From: Arthrobacter sp. TMP15
GTDB taxonomy: Bacteria; Actinomycetota; Actinomycetes; Actinomycetales; Micrococcaceae
DNA length: 64,000 bases
NCBI RefSeq assembly: GCF_039529835.1
Contig: NZ_CP154262.1
Coordinates: 1,922,001 to 1,986,000, forward strand
Direction: 5' to 3'
How positions within the stretch are numbered: the stretch's first letter is position 1; every line of letters begins with the position of its first letter. The translations under genes and the position numbers were made by a program. This document shows positions 8,713 to 18,185 of this stretch, piece by piece. The notes beneath the pieces were generated by a model. It had not been told where the DNA came from and ran no database searches. It was given only the letters and a program-made list of their open reading frames with translations.

Positions 8713-9492
8713 CTAATAGATACGGCGTGCACGTACGCCGGGGCGTTGTAGGGGCACACGCAGCTTGTAACGATCTGCGCGGTAGAAAGACACAGAGTAA
8801 TCCACTGTGGAACGCGATACAAAGGCGTGACGTTCGGTGCGCAGCACGGGTGCGCCTATGTCCACCTGTAGTAAGCGCGCAATTGAGGGCGTGGCAGCAT
8901 TTGCCTCGATAGTGTCCTCACCCCATTCAATAACAAGCCCATACCGCTCCCCCAAAATGTTATAGAGGGAGGATGGCGGGCCAGCGTCCAATATCCCTGG
9001 CACGCGCCATGCTGGGATGAAGTTCTCATCCACGCTCATGGGCTCCTCGTCGGCAAGCAAAAGTCTGCGCAGACGAATCACGCCTTGCCCTTCATCAAGT
9101 TGGAGTTCACGGGCCAAACGAGCTGTGGCTGGTATTTGTTCGAACGCCAAGGTTCTGGCAGACGGGCGCATGCCACGTCGAGCCATCTCTTCTGAATATG
9201 ACGTCAATTTCAGTGTCACCTCCAGTTTGGTTCTGGCAACGAAGGTGCCCAAACCAACCACGCGCTCAAGTAACTCTTCCTCAACGAGAGCCTGAACGGC
9301 ATGACGGAGCGTCATACGAGCCACACCGAAATGGGTGGCTAGGTCCCGCTCCGAAGGCAATTGCCGCCCCGCCTTACTGTGGTTCACAATGTAGTTGCGC
9401 AGCAAGTCTCGCAACTGGATGTGAACGGAAACCTTTGAATCTCTGTCCAACGCGCCCGAGATGTCCTTCGCCGACGGCACCGAATAGCCCAT
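8713..9492 (-). CDS. GntR family transcriptional regulator (HutC/UTRA type)
   Basis: A 259-residue regulator. An N-terminal winged helix-turn-helix at about residues 20-85 (LPSERDLATHFGVARMTLRH) is followed by a UTRA effector domain at about 100-250. UTRA domains bind sugar phosphates or related small molecules; the DasR subgroup senses amino-sugar phosphates. It is divergent from ptsH, with 83 bases between the two starts. That makes control of the phosphotransferase system plausible, but I see no clear DasR-type 16-bp operator in the gap. The ATG at 9492 is preceded by GAGGAG-like sequence. Confidence 0.85.
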   Translation of the reverse strand: MGYSVPSAKDISGALDRDSKVSVHIQLRDLLRNYIVNHSKAGRQLPSERDLATHFGVARMTLRHAVQALVEEELLERVVGLGTFVARTKLEVTLKLTSYSEEMARRGMRPSARTLAFEQIPATARLARELQLDEGQGVIRLRRLLLADEEPMSVDENFIPAWRVPGILDAGPPSSLYNILGERYGLVIEWGEDTIEANAATPSIARLLQVDIGAPVLRTERHAFVSRSTVDYSVSFYRADRYKLRVPLQRPGVRARRIY

Positions 9493-9575
9493 GAAACTCC
9501 TCTGTTTACAAGTATCAGCCTAAAACACGACTACTCTCAATACAGAAACATCTTTCAACAAGGAGTAGTAAACGC
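9493..9575. promoter_or_regulatory. Divergent promoter region between the GntR gene and ptsH
   Basis: Holds promoters for both genes. ACTACTC (9530-9536) and GAGTAGT (9563-9569) form a 7-bp inverted repeat with 26 bases between the arms. The right arm overlaps AAGGAG, the ribosome binding site of ptsH, so pairing could hide it, or the arms could be half-sites for the regulator. Neither is proven. Confidence 0.3.
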
Positions 9576-9863
9576 ATGTACACCCGGAAAGCCACTGTGG
9601 CGGCGAGCATTGGCTTGCATGCCCGTCCCGCCGCAGTATTTGTTCGAGCGGTTAATAGGACCGGCTTGCCCATAACCCTGTCCCAAGAAGGCATGGCTGG
9701 CGTGGATGGACGCTCGCTCCTTGAAGTAATGAGCGCGAATTTCGCCCACGGCGTGGAAGTAGAGATTGGTGTTGGCGACTGCGGGGCTGACATGGAGTCT
9801 GTAAAGACAGCCGTGGATCATTTGGCGCAGCTGCTCCGAACGGACCTCACGGACCCTCTATAG
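9576..9863 (+). CDS. ptsH: Phosphocarrier protein HPr
   Basis: Small cytoplasmic carrier of the phosphoenolpyruvate-dependent sugar phosphotransferase system, 95 residues. His15 in the motif GLHARPAAVFV is the phosphorylation site, and Ser47 in GRSLLEVMS matches the regulatory serine region. AAGGAG lies about 10 bases before the ATG. Neither enzyme I (ptsI) nor any sugar permease is in the window, so HPr must work with partners elsewhere in the genome. Its only close neighbour is the divergent GntR regulator. Confidence 0.93.
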   Translation: MYTRKATVAASIGLHARPAAVFVRAVNRTGLPITLSQEGMAGVDGRSLLEVMSANFAHGVEVEIGVGDCGADMESVKTAVDHLAQLLRTDLTDPL

Positions 9864-9958
9864 CGGCACTGAAGCTGGTATAAGTTCCCGGGGACAACAT
9901 GCCCAGTACCAATCACCTGGTTTTCTGCACTCCTAAACCCTAAACACCATGAAACAAC

Positions 9959-10001
9959 AAAAGGGACTGTTTGCACCACGTGGGTGCAAACAGTCCCTTT
10001 T
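9959..10001. terminator. Bidirectional terminator between ptsH and ctaF
   Basis: A perfect 19-bp stem, left arm 9959-9977 and right arm 9983-10001, with a 5-base loop. AAAA on the left and TTTT on the right lie within the stem ends, so it can end transcripts arriving from both the plus-strand ptsH and the minus-strand ctaCDF genes. Confidence 0.9.
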
Positions 10002-10030
10002 ACTTCTCAGTTACTACTCGGCGCAACTTC

Positions 10031-10432
10031 TTAGTGCGCGTGGTCTCCGCGACTGTACTCGTAGACCCAACCAACCAGTGCGATGACCGCCAGGCCGGCA
10101 CCGAACAAGAACACCCACCAGCCAACTGCCAGACCCAGGAAACCGGAGGCGGCTGCAAGTGCAAGCACCAGCGGCCACCAGCTCCAGGGGCTGAAGTGGC
10201 CCTGTTCCCCGGAGCCTTCATGAACTTCGGCGTCGGAACGGTCTTCCGGACGCAGACCAACGCGGTTCCCCGTGTAATAGACGTAGACGCCGATCATCAG
10301 GCACAGTGCCGACATGAGGAAAATAGCAAGGAAGCCAACTGGTTCCATCCATTGGACCATCAGGCCGTAAACAATCCCTACGGGTATAAAGAAAACGCCT
10401 AAGAGGAGAAAGAGCCAGGCTTCAACCTTCAT
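10031..10432 (-). CDS. ctaF: Cytochrome c oxidase subunit IV (actinobacterial type)
   Basis: A 133-residue membrane subunit of the aa3 oxidase. It starts [19 protein letters not shown] and has four hydrophobic segments, with a [24 protein letters not shown]-like pair in the C-terminal half. The family is specific to Actinobacteria. The ATG overlaps the TGA of ctaD in an ATGA tetranucleotide at 10429-10432, so translation is coupled. It is the last gene of ctaC-ctaD-ctaF. Confidence 0.92.
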   Translation of the reverse strand: MKVEAWLFLLLGVFFIPVGIVYGLMVQWMEPVGFLAIFLMSALCLMIGVYVYYTGNRVGLRPEDRSDAEVHEGSGEQGHFSPWSWWPLVLALAAASGFLGLAVGWWVFLFGAGLAVIALVGWVYEYSRGDHAH

Positions 10433-12138
10433 TTGAGGTCCCCTTTCGAGACAGTTCGTACGGGCTGTGCCGGCACATAATGCGGGGCAAGCTCGGGATG
10501 GTGGAGATCCAGTGCCGGGCGTTCCGAGCGGATACGGGGCAGTGAGGTGAAGTTGTGGCGCGGTGGCGGGCAGGATGTTGCCCACTCCAGTGAAGCTCCG
10601 AAGCCCCAAGGGTCGTCAACTTCAACCTTCTTGCCGCTGCGCCAGGTGATGTACACGTTCCAGAACCAAGGAATCATTGAGGCACCCAAGACGAACGAGG
10701 CGATGGTGGAGAATTGGTTCATCCACGTGAAGTTGTCTTCGATCATGTAGTCAGCGTAACGACGGGGCATACCAAGAACACCCAACCAGTGCTGGATCAG
10801 GAAAGTGCCGTGGAAGCCCAGGAACAAGAGCCAGAAGTGGATCTTGCCGAGGCGCTCGTTAAGCATCTTGCCAGTGAACTTGGGCCACCAGAAGTAGAAT
10901 CCGGCAAACATTGCGAACACTACTGTGCCAAACACTACGTAGTGGAAGTGAGCAACCACGAAGTAGGTGTCCGTGACGTGGAAGTCAAGTGGCGGAGAGG
11001 CCAGGATAATACCCGTCAGTCCACCAAAGAGGAATGTCACAATGAAGCCCAGACTCCACAGCATAGGCGTCTCAAACGTCAACGACCCTCGCCACATGGT
11101 GCCAATCCAGTTGAAGAATTTTACTCCCGTTGGAACGGCGATGAGCATTGTCATGAACGAGAAGAACGGCAGAGCAACTTGTCCTGTGGCGTACATGTGG
11201 TGGGCCCACACGGTCACTGACAGTGCAGCAATTGAAATCGTGGCAAACACAAGACCCTTGTAACCAAAGATCGGCTTACGGCTAAAAACGGGGAAAATCT
11301 CCGAGACAATTCCGAAGAACGGCAGCGCAATAATGTAGACCTCAGGGTGCCCGAAGAACCAGAATAGGTGCTGCCAAAGCATCGCACCACCAAATTCGGC
11401 ATCAAATATATGTGCCCCGAATCGCCTGTCCGCACCCAACGCGAACAATGCTGCCGCCAACGGCGGGAACGCCATGAGAACCAAAATACCTGTGATCAAG
11501 GTGTTCCAGGTGAAGATGGGCATACGCCACATCGTCATTCCGGGTGCTCGCAAGCAGATGATGGTGGTGATGAAGTTTACCGAACCCAAAATGGTTCCGA
11601 AGCCGGATAGCGCCAGACCGAACACCCACAAATCTCCGCCCACGCCGGGACTGAAAGTTGTGTTGGACAACGGGGCGTAGGCAAACCAGCCGAAGGCCGC
11701 TGCACCCTGGGGGGTGAGGAACCCTGTCACTGCAATGGTGCTACCAAAGAGGAAGAACCAGAAGGCCAGAGCGTTCAAACGCGGGAATGCCACGTCAGGT
11801 GCACCAATTTGCAAGGGCATGATGACGTTGGCAAAGCCGGCGAACAGAGGCGTAGCAAACATCAACAGCATGATGGTGCCGTGCATGGTGAACAACTGGT
11901 TGTACTGATCTTTGGTTTGCAGGATCTGCATCCCAGGCTCGAAGAGCTCTGCACGGATGATCAGCGCCATGACGCCACCAAGGCAGAAGAAAATAAATGA
12001 TGCAATCAGGTACATGTACCCAATCGTTTTGTGGTCGGTTGACGTGATCCAGTTGACGACAATGCGTCCCTTGGATACGGGAACAACTCTAGGTGCAGCC
12101 GAAGTCACTTCAGCTGCCGAGTACTCGAGCGTAGACAC
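10429..12138 (-). CDS. ctaD: Cytochrome c oxidase subunit I
   Basis: Catalytic subunit of the aa3 oxidase, about 569 residues with twelve membrane helices, carrying haem a, haem a3 and CuB. Visible signatures are [15 protein letters not shown] (CuB histidine and cross-linked tyrosine), AHHMYATG (CuB histidines) and [11 protein letters not shown] (haem ligands). The GTG at 12138 is chosen because GAGAGGAAA lies just upstream and the protein then begins [11 protein letters not shown], as in relatives; the frame is open further up to 12195, overlapping ctaC, which is unlikely. Confidence 0.95.
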   Translation of the reverse strand: MSTLEYSAAEVTSAAPRVVPVSKGRIVVNWITSTDHKTIGYMYLIASFIFFCLGGVMALIIRAELFEPGMQILQTKDQYNQLFTMHGTIMLLMFATPLFAGFANVIMPLQIGAPDVAFPRLNALAFWFFLFGSTIAVTGFLTPQGAAAFGWFAYAPLSNTTFSPGVGGDLWVFGLALSGFGTILGSVNFITTIICLRAPGMTMWRMPIFTWNTLITGILVLMAFPPLAAALFALGADRRFGAHIFDAEFGGAMLWQHLFWFFGHPEVYIIALPFFGIVSEIFPVFSRKPIFGYKGLVFATISIAALSVTVWAHHMYATGQVALPFFSFMTMLIAVPTGVKFFNWIGTMWRGSLTFETPMLWSLGFIVTFLFGGLTGIILASPPLDFHVTDTYFVVAHFHYVVFGTVVFAMFAGFYFWWPKFTGKMLNERLGKIHFWLLFLGFHGTFLIQHWLGVLGMPRRYADYMIEDNFTWMNQFSTIASFVLGASMIPWFWNVYITWRSGKKVEVDDPWGFGASLEWATSCPPPRHNFTSLPRIRSERPALDLHHPELAPHYVPAQPVRTVSKGDLK

Positions 12139-12151
12139 TTTCCTCTCCCCC

Positions 12152-13033
12152 CTACTTCTGATTCGCAGTGTTGGCGGCATTGGGATTACGGTCATACTTC
12201 TCGGTCAGTTCGCCTGTCTGGCCCTTTGACTTCAGTTCGTTCAGATGCGCATCAAATTCAGCCTGCGTGACCACCTTGACGTTGAACAGCATTTCCGAGT
12301 GGTATTCCCCGCACAGCTCGGCACATTTGCCGTCATACGTACCCAGCGCCGTGGGCGTAAGGGTCATGTAGTTTGTCTTGCCCGGGAGTATATCCTTCTT
12401 GTTCAAGAATGCTGGAACCCAGAAGGAGTGAATAACGTCGCGGGCGTTCAGCTGAAGTTCAACGGAACGGTTCACCGGTAAATACAGCGTGGGCAATGTC
12501 GACTTATCGAACGGCTTCCCGTCAAGTTCAGCCTGCACTCCGACGGAGTAAACAGAGTCCTTGACGTCGTTGCCGGCTAAGTAGTTGAAGTCCCACGACC
12601 ACTGCTTGGCGCGAACATCGATGGTGACATCCGGGTTGTCGTCACGGGCGTCAATTGACTGCGACTCCACATCCGTGAAGTGGAAGAAAACCAGCACCAT
12701 GAACAGCGGCACCAACACATAAAAGACCTCCAGCGGGAGGTTGTAACTGGTCTGACGCGGGAAACCAGTGGCACCCTTGCGACGACGGTAGGCAATGATG
12801 CACCAGATGATCAGTCCCCATGTAATGAGACCAATGATCAAGACTGTGATCCAGGTGTTTACCCATAGATCAATGATCCCAGCTGTGTGATTGGTGGTAT
12901 CACGCTCGGATGGCATCCAGCCGTTCTTATTCTCTGCCGTACATCCTGACAAAGCTAACGCTCCGGCAATTGCCACCCCTGATAGGGAGATGACTTTTGC
13001 GCGTCGGCTGCCGGTTCGGTCCTGCGAACTCAC
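12152..13033 (-). CDS. ctaC: Cytochrome c oxidase subunit II (lipoprotein)
   Basis: Subunit II of the aa3 oxidase, 293 residues, which receives electrons at its CuA centre on the outer face. A signal peptide ends in the lipobox LSGC (Cys at about 30), two membrane helices follow, and the CuA site is seen as [12 protein letters not shown] near residue 230 with an upstream HSFWVPAF. It is the first gene of ctaC-ctaD-ctaF, 13 bases before ctaD. The 183 bases upstream separate it from erpA and hold an unusual inverted repeat. Confidence 0.95.
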   Translation of the reverse strand: MSSQDRTGSRRAKVISLSGVAIAGALALSGCTAENKNGWMPSERDTTNHTAGIIDLWVNTWITVLIIGLITWGLIIWCIIAYRRRKGATGFPRQTSYNLPLEVFYVLVPLFMVLVFFHFTDVESQSIDARDDNPDVTIDVRAKQWSWDFNYLAGNDVKDSVYSVGVQAELDGKPFDKSTLPTLYLPVNRSVELQLNARDVIHSFWVPAFLNKKDILPGKTNYMTLTPTALGTYDGKCAELCGEYHSEMLFNVKVVTQAEFDAHLNELKSKGQTGELTEKYDRNPNAANTANQK

Positions 13034-13100
13034 AGACGGCCCTTCCTCTTCTTACTGTGCTCGGCAGCGATTTAATGCAGCCCGAGCTAAATGGGTTTTA

Positions 13101-13206
13101 CTACTCGATGTAGAGCTTACCGCTATGGCAGGCAAAAAGCGCACCAAACTCTCCGTGCGTCGGATGTCCTTCGGGAATTTTTTCCGACAGGCTCTACATC
13201 GAGTAG
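13101..13206. repeat. 106-bp element bounded by a perfect 16-bp inverted repeat
   Basis: CTACTCGATGTAGAGC (13101-13116) is repeated in exact inverted form at 13191-13206, with 74 bases between. Inside, GTCGGA (13159-13164) pairs with TCCGAC (13183-13188), and on the minus strand CGCAC and GTGCG (13140-13144 and 13155-13159) form a hairpin followed by five U residues, which could terminate erpA transcripts. The shape suggests a miniature mobile or REP-like element, or a structured RNA. Confidence 0.6.
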
Positions 13207-13220
13207 AAATCATGGCTTAG
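13125..13220 (+). CDS. Possible 31-residue basic peptide inside the inverted-repeat element
   Basis: An ATG at 13125 opens a frame of 31 codons ending in TAG at 13218-13220. The product is rich in Lys and Arg (starts MAGKKRTKLSVRRMSF). No ribosome binding site is visible, and the frame lies inside an inverted repeat and against a terminator on the other strand, so it may well be chance. Its end overlaps the stop of erpA. No family is recognised. Confidence 0.2.
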   Translation: MAGKKRTKLSVRRMSFGNFFRQALHRVEIMA

Positions 13221-13603
13221 TGGAATGAATCACCGCAGGCGCAAGAGCCGCCGGCGTTGGGGTTATCAATGGTGAAACCCTGCTTTGAAATAGTGTCTTC
13301 AAAGTCAATGCTTGCGCCCTCCAAGTACGGCACGCTCATCTTGTCAATGACAACTTCGACGCCTTCAAAATTGCGCACAGCATCCCCGTCAAGCATGCGC
13401 TCGTCAAAGTAGAGCTGGTAGATCAGCCCTGAACAACCGCCAGGCTGCACCGCGACGCGCAAACGAAGGTCCGTGCGGCCTTCTTGTTCAAGCAGGCTGC
13501 GCACCTTACCGGCAGCAACATCGCTGATGAGCACACCGTGGGTGGGCAGTTCGACATCTGCAATAGCGGCAGATGAGGTTTCTTCGTGGACATTTGCTGT
13601 CAT
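13217..13603 (-). CDS. erpA: Iron-sulfur cluster insertion protein (A-type carrier)
   Basis: A-type Fe-S carrier of 128 residues, longer than the usual core of about 107 because of an N-terminal tail. The three cluster-binding cysteines are present: C57 in PGGCSGL and C121 and C123 in SCACGDSFH at the C-terminus. These proteins pass [2Fe-2S] or [4Fe-4S] clusters to target enzymes. It sits directly upstream of the oxidase genes but is separated from them by 183 bases holding a possible terminator, so it is likely its own unit. Confidence 0.9.
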   Translation of the reverse strand: MTANVHEETSSAAIADVELPTHGVLISDVAAGKVRSLLEQEGRTDLRLRVAVQPGGCSGLIYQLYFDERMLDGDAVRNFEGVEVVIDKMSVPYLEGASIDFEDTISKQGFTIDNPNAGGSCACGDSFH

Positions 13604-13680
13604 GGCATTTCCTTACGTGAGGGTACAACTACATGCTACGTCGAGCCCGGCAGGGGCGCTAACTTATGTCAACCATAGCC

Positions 13681-15159
13681 CTACGCCTTCTGTTCCCCGG
13701 GCTCCCCTGATTTCTCTGGTTGCCCCAATGCGCCGGCATTGATGGCCGCCAGCAGGAGCGTCTGCGCCACAATGGCTTTTTCAAAATCTCCCAAGTGCAA
13801 AGACTCGTTGGCGCTGTGGGCGCGCGAATCCGGATCCTCCACGCCTGTGACCAGGATCTGTGCATGGGGGTAGGTTGCCTTCAAGTCAGCAATGAACGGA
13901 ATGGATCCGCCCATCCCTGTTTCCACCGCGGAAACACCCCAAGACTCCCCTAGCGCCCATAGGGCGGCCTGGGCCGCCGGAGCGTGGGTGTCAGTGGCGA
14001 ACGCCTGCCCGGCTTCACCTGCAGTGAAGCTGACCTGCGCGCCAAAGGGTGCATGGGCCACAACATGCTTTTCCAAGGCCTCCATGGCCGACGCCGGATC
14101 CTGGCCAGGTGCCAGGCGCAGGCTAATCTTGGCCCGGGTTGAGGCCAGCAAAGTATTTGAGCTCATCTCCACGGATGGAATGTCCATACCAATCACTGAC
14201 AGGGCCGGCTGGGTCCAGAGACGGGAGGTGATGCTTCCCATTCCGGCTAATTTGACGCCGTCCAGCACGCCGGCATCAGCCCGGAACGCTTCTTCTTCAT
14301 AGTCCACCGCTGCGGCTTCCCCGTGATGGAGACCCTTGATGGCAACGGAGCCCTGATCATCGTGAAAGGTTGAAATGAGCCGCGCCATAAGAGTCGGTGC
14401 GTCCAGGATCGGGCCCCCGAACATGCCGGAGTGCACGGCATGACTTGTCACCCGGACTTCCACTGTGCCATCGACCAAGCCACGCAGGCTGGTGGTGAGA
14501 GCGGGGACGCCCACCTGCCAGTTGGCCGAGTCAGCAACAACAATCACGTCTCCGGCGAGGAGCTCCCGGTGCGTTTCTAGGAAGGTGGCGAAAGTGGGTG
14601 AGCCGGCTTCCTCCTCACCTTCAATAAAGAACGTCACACCGATCCCGAACGTGTCCCCAAGAGTTTCGGTGATGGCCCGGAACGCGGCAACATGGGCCAT
14701 GATGCCGGCCTTGTCATCTGCTGCCCCACGACCATAGAGGCGACCATCGCGTTCCACTGCCGTAAATGGTTCGCTGTTCCATAGCTCGCTGTCACCGGGA
14801 GGTTGCACATCGTGGTGGGCGTACAACACAACTGTTGGCATACCCGGCGCCGCGGCTTTCCTGGCGACAATGGCGGGACCGCCCTGTCCGCCGTCGTCCT
14901 TGGCCACACGAAGGATCTGCACGTCATCAAGTCCGGTGGAACGAATCAGTGCGGCAACGGCTTCTGAGCTGCGCTCAAGCTGGGCGGCGTCGAAGGCATC
15001 CCACGCGATGCCGGGGATAGCAACAAGTTGAACAAGTTCTGCCACCGTTTTAGAGAAGTTCTCTGCCACGCTTTGACGCAGCGCGGTGGTTGGCAAGTGG
15101 GCTGTAAGATTTGCAAGATTGGCGCCAGGAGTATTGGCTACCGGTTGGTGAGGTCTCAT
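13681..15159 (-). CDS. M20 family metallopeptidase (dipeptidase)
   Basis: Zinc-dependent M20 peptidase/deacylase of 492 residues. Metal-ligand motifs are in order: YAHHDVQPPGD, GRGAADDKAGI and EGEEEAGSP; the dimerisation domain follows and the last metal histidine is near the C-terminus in AHSANESLHLGDF. This arrangement fits the broad dipeptidase group rather than DapE or ArgE proper. It probably cleaves dipeptides in the cytoplasm; the exact substrate cannot be read. It is divergent from the DUF3043 gene, with 70 bases between starts. Confidence 0.88.
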   Translation of the reverse strand: MRPHQPVANTPGANLANLTAHLPTTALRQSVAENFSKTVAELVQLVAIPGIAWDAFDAAQLERSSEAVAALIRSTGLDDVQILRVAKDDGGQGGPAIVARKAAAPGMPTVVLYAHHDVQPPGDSELWNSEPFTAVERDGRLYGRGAADDKAGIMAHVAAFRAITETLGDTFGIGVTFFIEGEEEAGSPTFATFLETHRELLAGDVIVVADSANWQVGVPALTTSLRGLVDGTVEVRVTSHAVHSGMFGGPILDAPTLMARLISTFHDDQGSVAIKGLHHGEAAAVDYEEEAFRADAGVLDGVKLAGMGSITSRLWTQPALSVIGMDIPSVEMSSNTLLASTRAKISLRLAPGQDPASAMEALEKHVVAHAPFGAQVSFTAGEAGQAFATDTHAPAAQAALWALGESWGVSAVETGMGGSIPFIADLKATYPHAQILVTGVEDPDSRAHSANESLHLGDFEKAIVAQTLLLAAINAGALGQPEKSGEPGEQKA

Positions 15160-15229
15160 ATTGCAAAGACTACAGTCGGCGAAGTCCTTGCGGTCAAGCT
15201 CAGCAGTTGGTTCGGGGTATCCTTTATGG

Positions 15230-15850
15230 GTGTTTGGACGTAAGAAAGATCAAGCCCCTGCCCAGCAGATAACGCCTGCCTCCCCCGATCAGTTTGCTCG
15301 GTCCAAGGACCCGCAGACGGCCAAGGGCGTGCCCACGCCCTCCCGGAAGGCCCAGGAAGAGGCACGCAAACGGCCTTTGGTGCCCAACGACCGCGCTGCG
15401 GCCAAGGTTGCCGCTCGTGATGCCCGACGCGTGGAACAAGCACGGATGCGCCGCGCCCTTGACACCGGTGAAGAGCGATTCCTGCCTGCCCGTGACAAGG
15501 GTCCACAGAAGCGATATGCCCGTGACTACGTTGACGCCAGGTTCAGTCTGGGAGAATTTGTGATGTTTGCTGCCCTGGCAATCGTGTTGTTGACAGTGCT
15601 CATTCCTGTGCGCAACGCCGACGGCAGCTCCAATAATTCGCAGCTGATTGTGTTTGGTATCTTCTGGGCCATGGTGGCTTTTGTTGCCGTGGACGTGTTG
15701 CTGATGTCGCGCAAGCTCAAACGCTTAATGGCGGCAAAATTTGGTTCTGTTGACTCCGGTGTTATTTGGTATGGAGCTATGCGCTCCATGCAGTTCCGCC
15801 GGTTGCGTTTGCCCAAGCCCCTTGTCAGCCGTGGTGAATGGCCCACCTGA
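15230..15850 (+). CDS. DUF3043 family membrane protein
   Basis: About 206 residues starting VFGRKKDQAPAQQ. The N-terminal half is highly charged and rich in Ala, Lys and Arg, with conserved KRPLVPNDRAAAK and RRALDTGEERFLPARDKGP; two membrane helices follow near residues 113-131 and 142-160, and the C-terminus is basic. It is a member of DUF3043, found across Actinobacteria and of unknown function. The GTG at 15230 is chosen by family N-terminus. A terminator follows. Confidence 0.85.
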   Translation: MFGRKKDQAPAQQITPASPDQFARSKDPQTAKGVPTPSRKAQEEARKRPLVPNDRAAAKVAARDARRVEQARMRRALDTGEERFLPARDKGPQKRYARDYVDARFSLGEFVMFAALAIVLLTVLIPVRNADGSSNNSQLIVFGIFWAMVAFVAVDVLLMSRKLKRLMAAKFGSVDSGVIWYGAMRSMQFRRLRLPKPLVSRGEWPT

Positions 15851-15894
15851 GCTCCAGCTCAGTGATGCCTGCCTCAGAGAACCCGAGCGCAACC

Positions 15895-15937
15895 CGCCGG
15901 CCCTTCCTTAACGGAAGCGGCCGGCGTCGTTCTTTTA
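15895..15937 (+). terminator. Rho-independent terminator after the DUF3043 gene
   Basis: CGCCGGCC and an inner CTTCC pair with GGAAG and CGGCCGGCG around a TTAAC loop, followed by a T-rich tail (TTCTTTT). It lies 45 bases after the stop. Confidence 0.85.
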
Positions 15938-16003
15938 AAACTGGTAGCCATTATTCGGCCAAACTCCCTGCCGCCAGGTAGCCGGAATCGCTAGGCTGGG
16001 TAG

Positions 16004-17008
16004 ATGGAATACCGCTACCTTGGCCGGTCAGGCCTGAAGATCACTGAAATCACCTACGGCAATTGGCTTACCCACGGCTCCCAAGTGGAAAATGATGTGG
16101 CCGCGGCATGTGTACGCGCAGCCCTCGACGCCGGCATCACAACTTTTGACACGGCTGACGCCTACGCCAACGGTGCCGCTGAGGAGGTGCTCGGGGCCGC
16201 GTTGTCTTCCGAAAGACGCGAATCCCTTGAGGTCTTCACCAAGGTGTACTGGCCGGTTGGGCCCAAAGGACCAAACGATACAGGTCTCTCGCGCAAACAC
16301 ATCATGGAAGGCATCAATAACTCCCTGCGCCGGCTCAACATGGACTATGTGGATCTTTACCAGGCACACCGCTACGACTTTGAAACCCCGCTTGAGGAAA
16401 CCATTGCCGCTTTCGCAGACGTGGTACGAGAAGGCAAGGCACTCTACATTGGGGTCTCTGAATGGAATGCCGAGCAGTTGCGCGAAGGACAGCGGCTGGC
16501 TCGGGAGGCAGGGTTCTCATTGGTCTCCAACCAGCCCCAGTACTCTGCGCTGTGGCGTGTGATAGAGCCCGACGTCATCCCGGCTTGCCTTGAACTGGGC
16601 ATATCCCAGGTTGTTTGGTCACCTATGGCGCAGGGAGTACTAAGTGGAAAGTACCTGCCCGGGGCTCCTGTGCCAGCCGGATCCCGTGCCACGGATGAGC
16701 AGGGTGGCAAGAACACCATCAAGGACTTCCTCAATGAGGACATTCTCACAAATGTGCAAAAGCTGCGCCCCATCGCTGATGAGCTGAATCTGAGCATGCC
16801 CCAATTAGCCATCGCCTGGGTGCTGCAGAACGAGAACGTGGCAACAGCCTTGGTAGGCGCCTCACGCCCTGAACAGGTTGCCGAAAACGTCAAGGCCTCC
16901 GGAGTTAAGATTCCGGCCGAGCTCATGACTGTGATCGACACTGCTCTGGCGCCGAGCGTCGTGAACGATCCTTCGAAGACGATCAGCCCGGCGACAAGAG
17001 TGGCCTAG
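16004..17008 (+). CDS. Aldo/keto reductase (potassium-channel beta-subunit-like)
   Basis: NADPH-dependent oxidoreductase of 334 residues, TIM barrel. It starts MEYRYLGRSGLKITEITYGN and has the catalytic set D (FDTADAYANG), Y, K (VFTKVYW) and H (YQAHRYD), with the cofactor-binding C-terminal part ALVGASRPEQV. The sequence is nearest to the AKR subgroup that includes Kv-channel beta subunits and bacterial YghZ/methylglyoxal reductases. The substrate is not predictable. It ends one base before the convergent pyrD. Confidence 0.88.
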   Translation: MEYRYLGRSGLKITEITYGNWLTHGSQVENDVAAACVRAALDAGITTFDTADAYANGAAEEVLGAALSSERRESLEVFTKVYWPVGPKGPNDTGLSRKHIMEGINNSLRRLNMDYVDLYQAHRYDFETPLEETIAAFADVVREGKALYIGVSEWNAEQLREGQRLAREAGFSLVSNQPQYSALWRVIEPDVIPACLELGISQVVWSPMAQGVLSGKYLPGAPVPAGSRATDEQGGKNTIKDFLNEDILTNVQKLRPIADELNLSMPQLAIAWVLQNENVATALVGASRPEQVAENVKASGVKIPAELMTVIDTALAPSVVNDPSKTISPATRVA

Positions 17009-17009
17009 G

Positions 17010-18092
17010 TTACTGACCCAGTTTTGCGCGCCGCAGCTGCACTAGTTCCTTATTGATCCGGGCCGCCCAGAAAGGCCCCTCATACAGGAATGCTGTGTAG
17101 CCCTGCACAAGTGTGGCTCCGGCGTCGAGGCGTTCCTGCACTTCAGCGCCTGTTTCCACACCGCCTACGGAGATCAATGTCAGCTGGTCATTTACGGCTG
17201 CCTTGAGCTGACGCAACACCTCAAGTGAACGTGCCTTCAGCGGCGCACCAGAAAGCCCGCCAGCACCCGTCTGCGCAACGTCAGCGGCGGTGCTGGCCAA
17301 TCCGTCGCGGCTGATGGTGGTGTTGGTGGCGATAATACCGTCCAGTTCCAGCTCAAGAGCAAGCGCGGCGACGTCGGCTATGTCCGCATCGGCCAAATCC
17401 GGTGCGATCTTCACCAACAACGGCACATGACGTCCGGCAGCCGTGTCGGCAGCCTCGCGAACACCTGTCAGCAAAGGACGCAGCGTTGCCACGTCCTGAA
17501 GCAGGCGAAGCCCGGGAGTGTTAGGTGAACTGACATTGACCACCAGGTAGTCAGCCGACGGGGCAAGAGTGCTGGCACTAAGAAGGTAATCCGCCAAAGC
17601 ATCTTCGAGCTCAACCGTCTTGGTTTTACCAATGTTCACACCAACGATCGGGCGAACCGACGAATAACTTTTGCCCAAGCCTGCCAAAGCCTGCGCAAGT
17701 CTGGGCGCCACGGTGGCAGCGCCGTCGTTGTTAAAGCCCATACGGTTAATCACGGCACGATCAGCCACCAGACGGAACAATCGAGGCTGCGGGTTGCCGG
17801 ATTGCGCCTGGGCCGTGATGGTGCCTACCTCTACGTGGCCAAAGCCCAGATTGGCCAACGCATTGATGCCTTTGCCCTCCTTATCAAACCCGGCGGCGAG
17901 TCCGAACGGAGTGGGGAACGTGAGGCCAAGCGCCTGCGTCTGTAGCGATGCCGGCGGTGCGAACATTCTGCGCAACACGGCGCCGGCCCCTGTTGCTTGA
18001 GTTGCCTTGACCAGGCAGAAACCGATTTTGTGCGCCCGTTCGGCGTCCATCCAGGAAAAACAGAGCCGGAAAACTGTGGGATATATTCGCAT
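17010..18092 (-). CDS. pyrD: Dihydroorotate dehydrogenase (quinone), class 2
   Basis: Membrane-associated flavoenzyme of pyrimidine synthesis that oxidises dihydroorotate and passes electrons to menaquinone; 360 residues. Class 2 is shown by the N-terminal membrane-binding helices ([16 protein letters not shown]) and the active-site serine in [15 protein letters not shown]-binding motifs [12 protein letters not shown] and [16 protein letters not shown] are in place. It stands alone, away from other pyr genes, and ends beside the convergent aldo/keto reductase gene. Confidence 0.95.
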   Translation of the reverse strand: MRIYPTVFRLCFSWMDAERAHKIGFCLVKATQATGAGAVLRRMFAPPASLQTQALGLTFPTPFGLAAGFDKEGKGINALANLGFGHVEVGTITAQAQSGNPQPRLFRLVADRAVINRMGFNNDGAATVAPRLAQALAGLGKSYSSVRPIVGVNIGKTKTVELEDALADYLLSASTLAPSADYLVVNVSSPNTPGLRLLQDVATLRPLLTGVREAADTAAGRHVPLLVKIAPDLADADIADVAALALELELDGIIATNTTISRDGLASTAADVAQTGAGGLSGAPLKARSLEVLRQLKAAVNDQLTLISVGGVETGAEVQERLDAGATLVQGYTAFLYEGPFWAARINKELVQLRRAKLGQ

Positions 18093-18185
18093 GTCTCTAG
18101 TTTTCCGGTTCTACGCCGGAACTGCAAAACCTCCTGAAGAATTCATTGCGTAAAACCACCGGTTAAAGAGGGTTAGCATGTCCTC

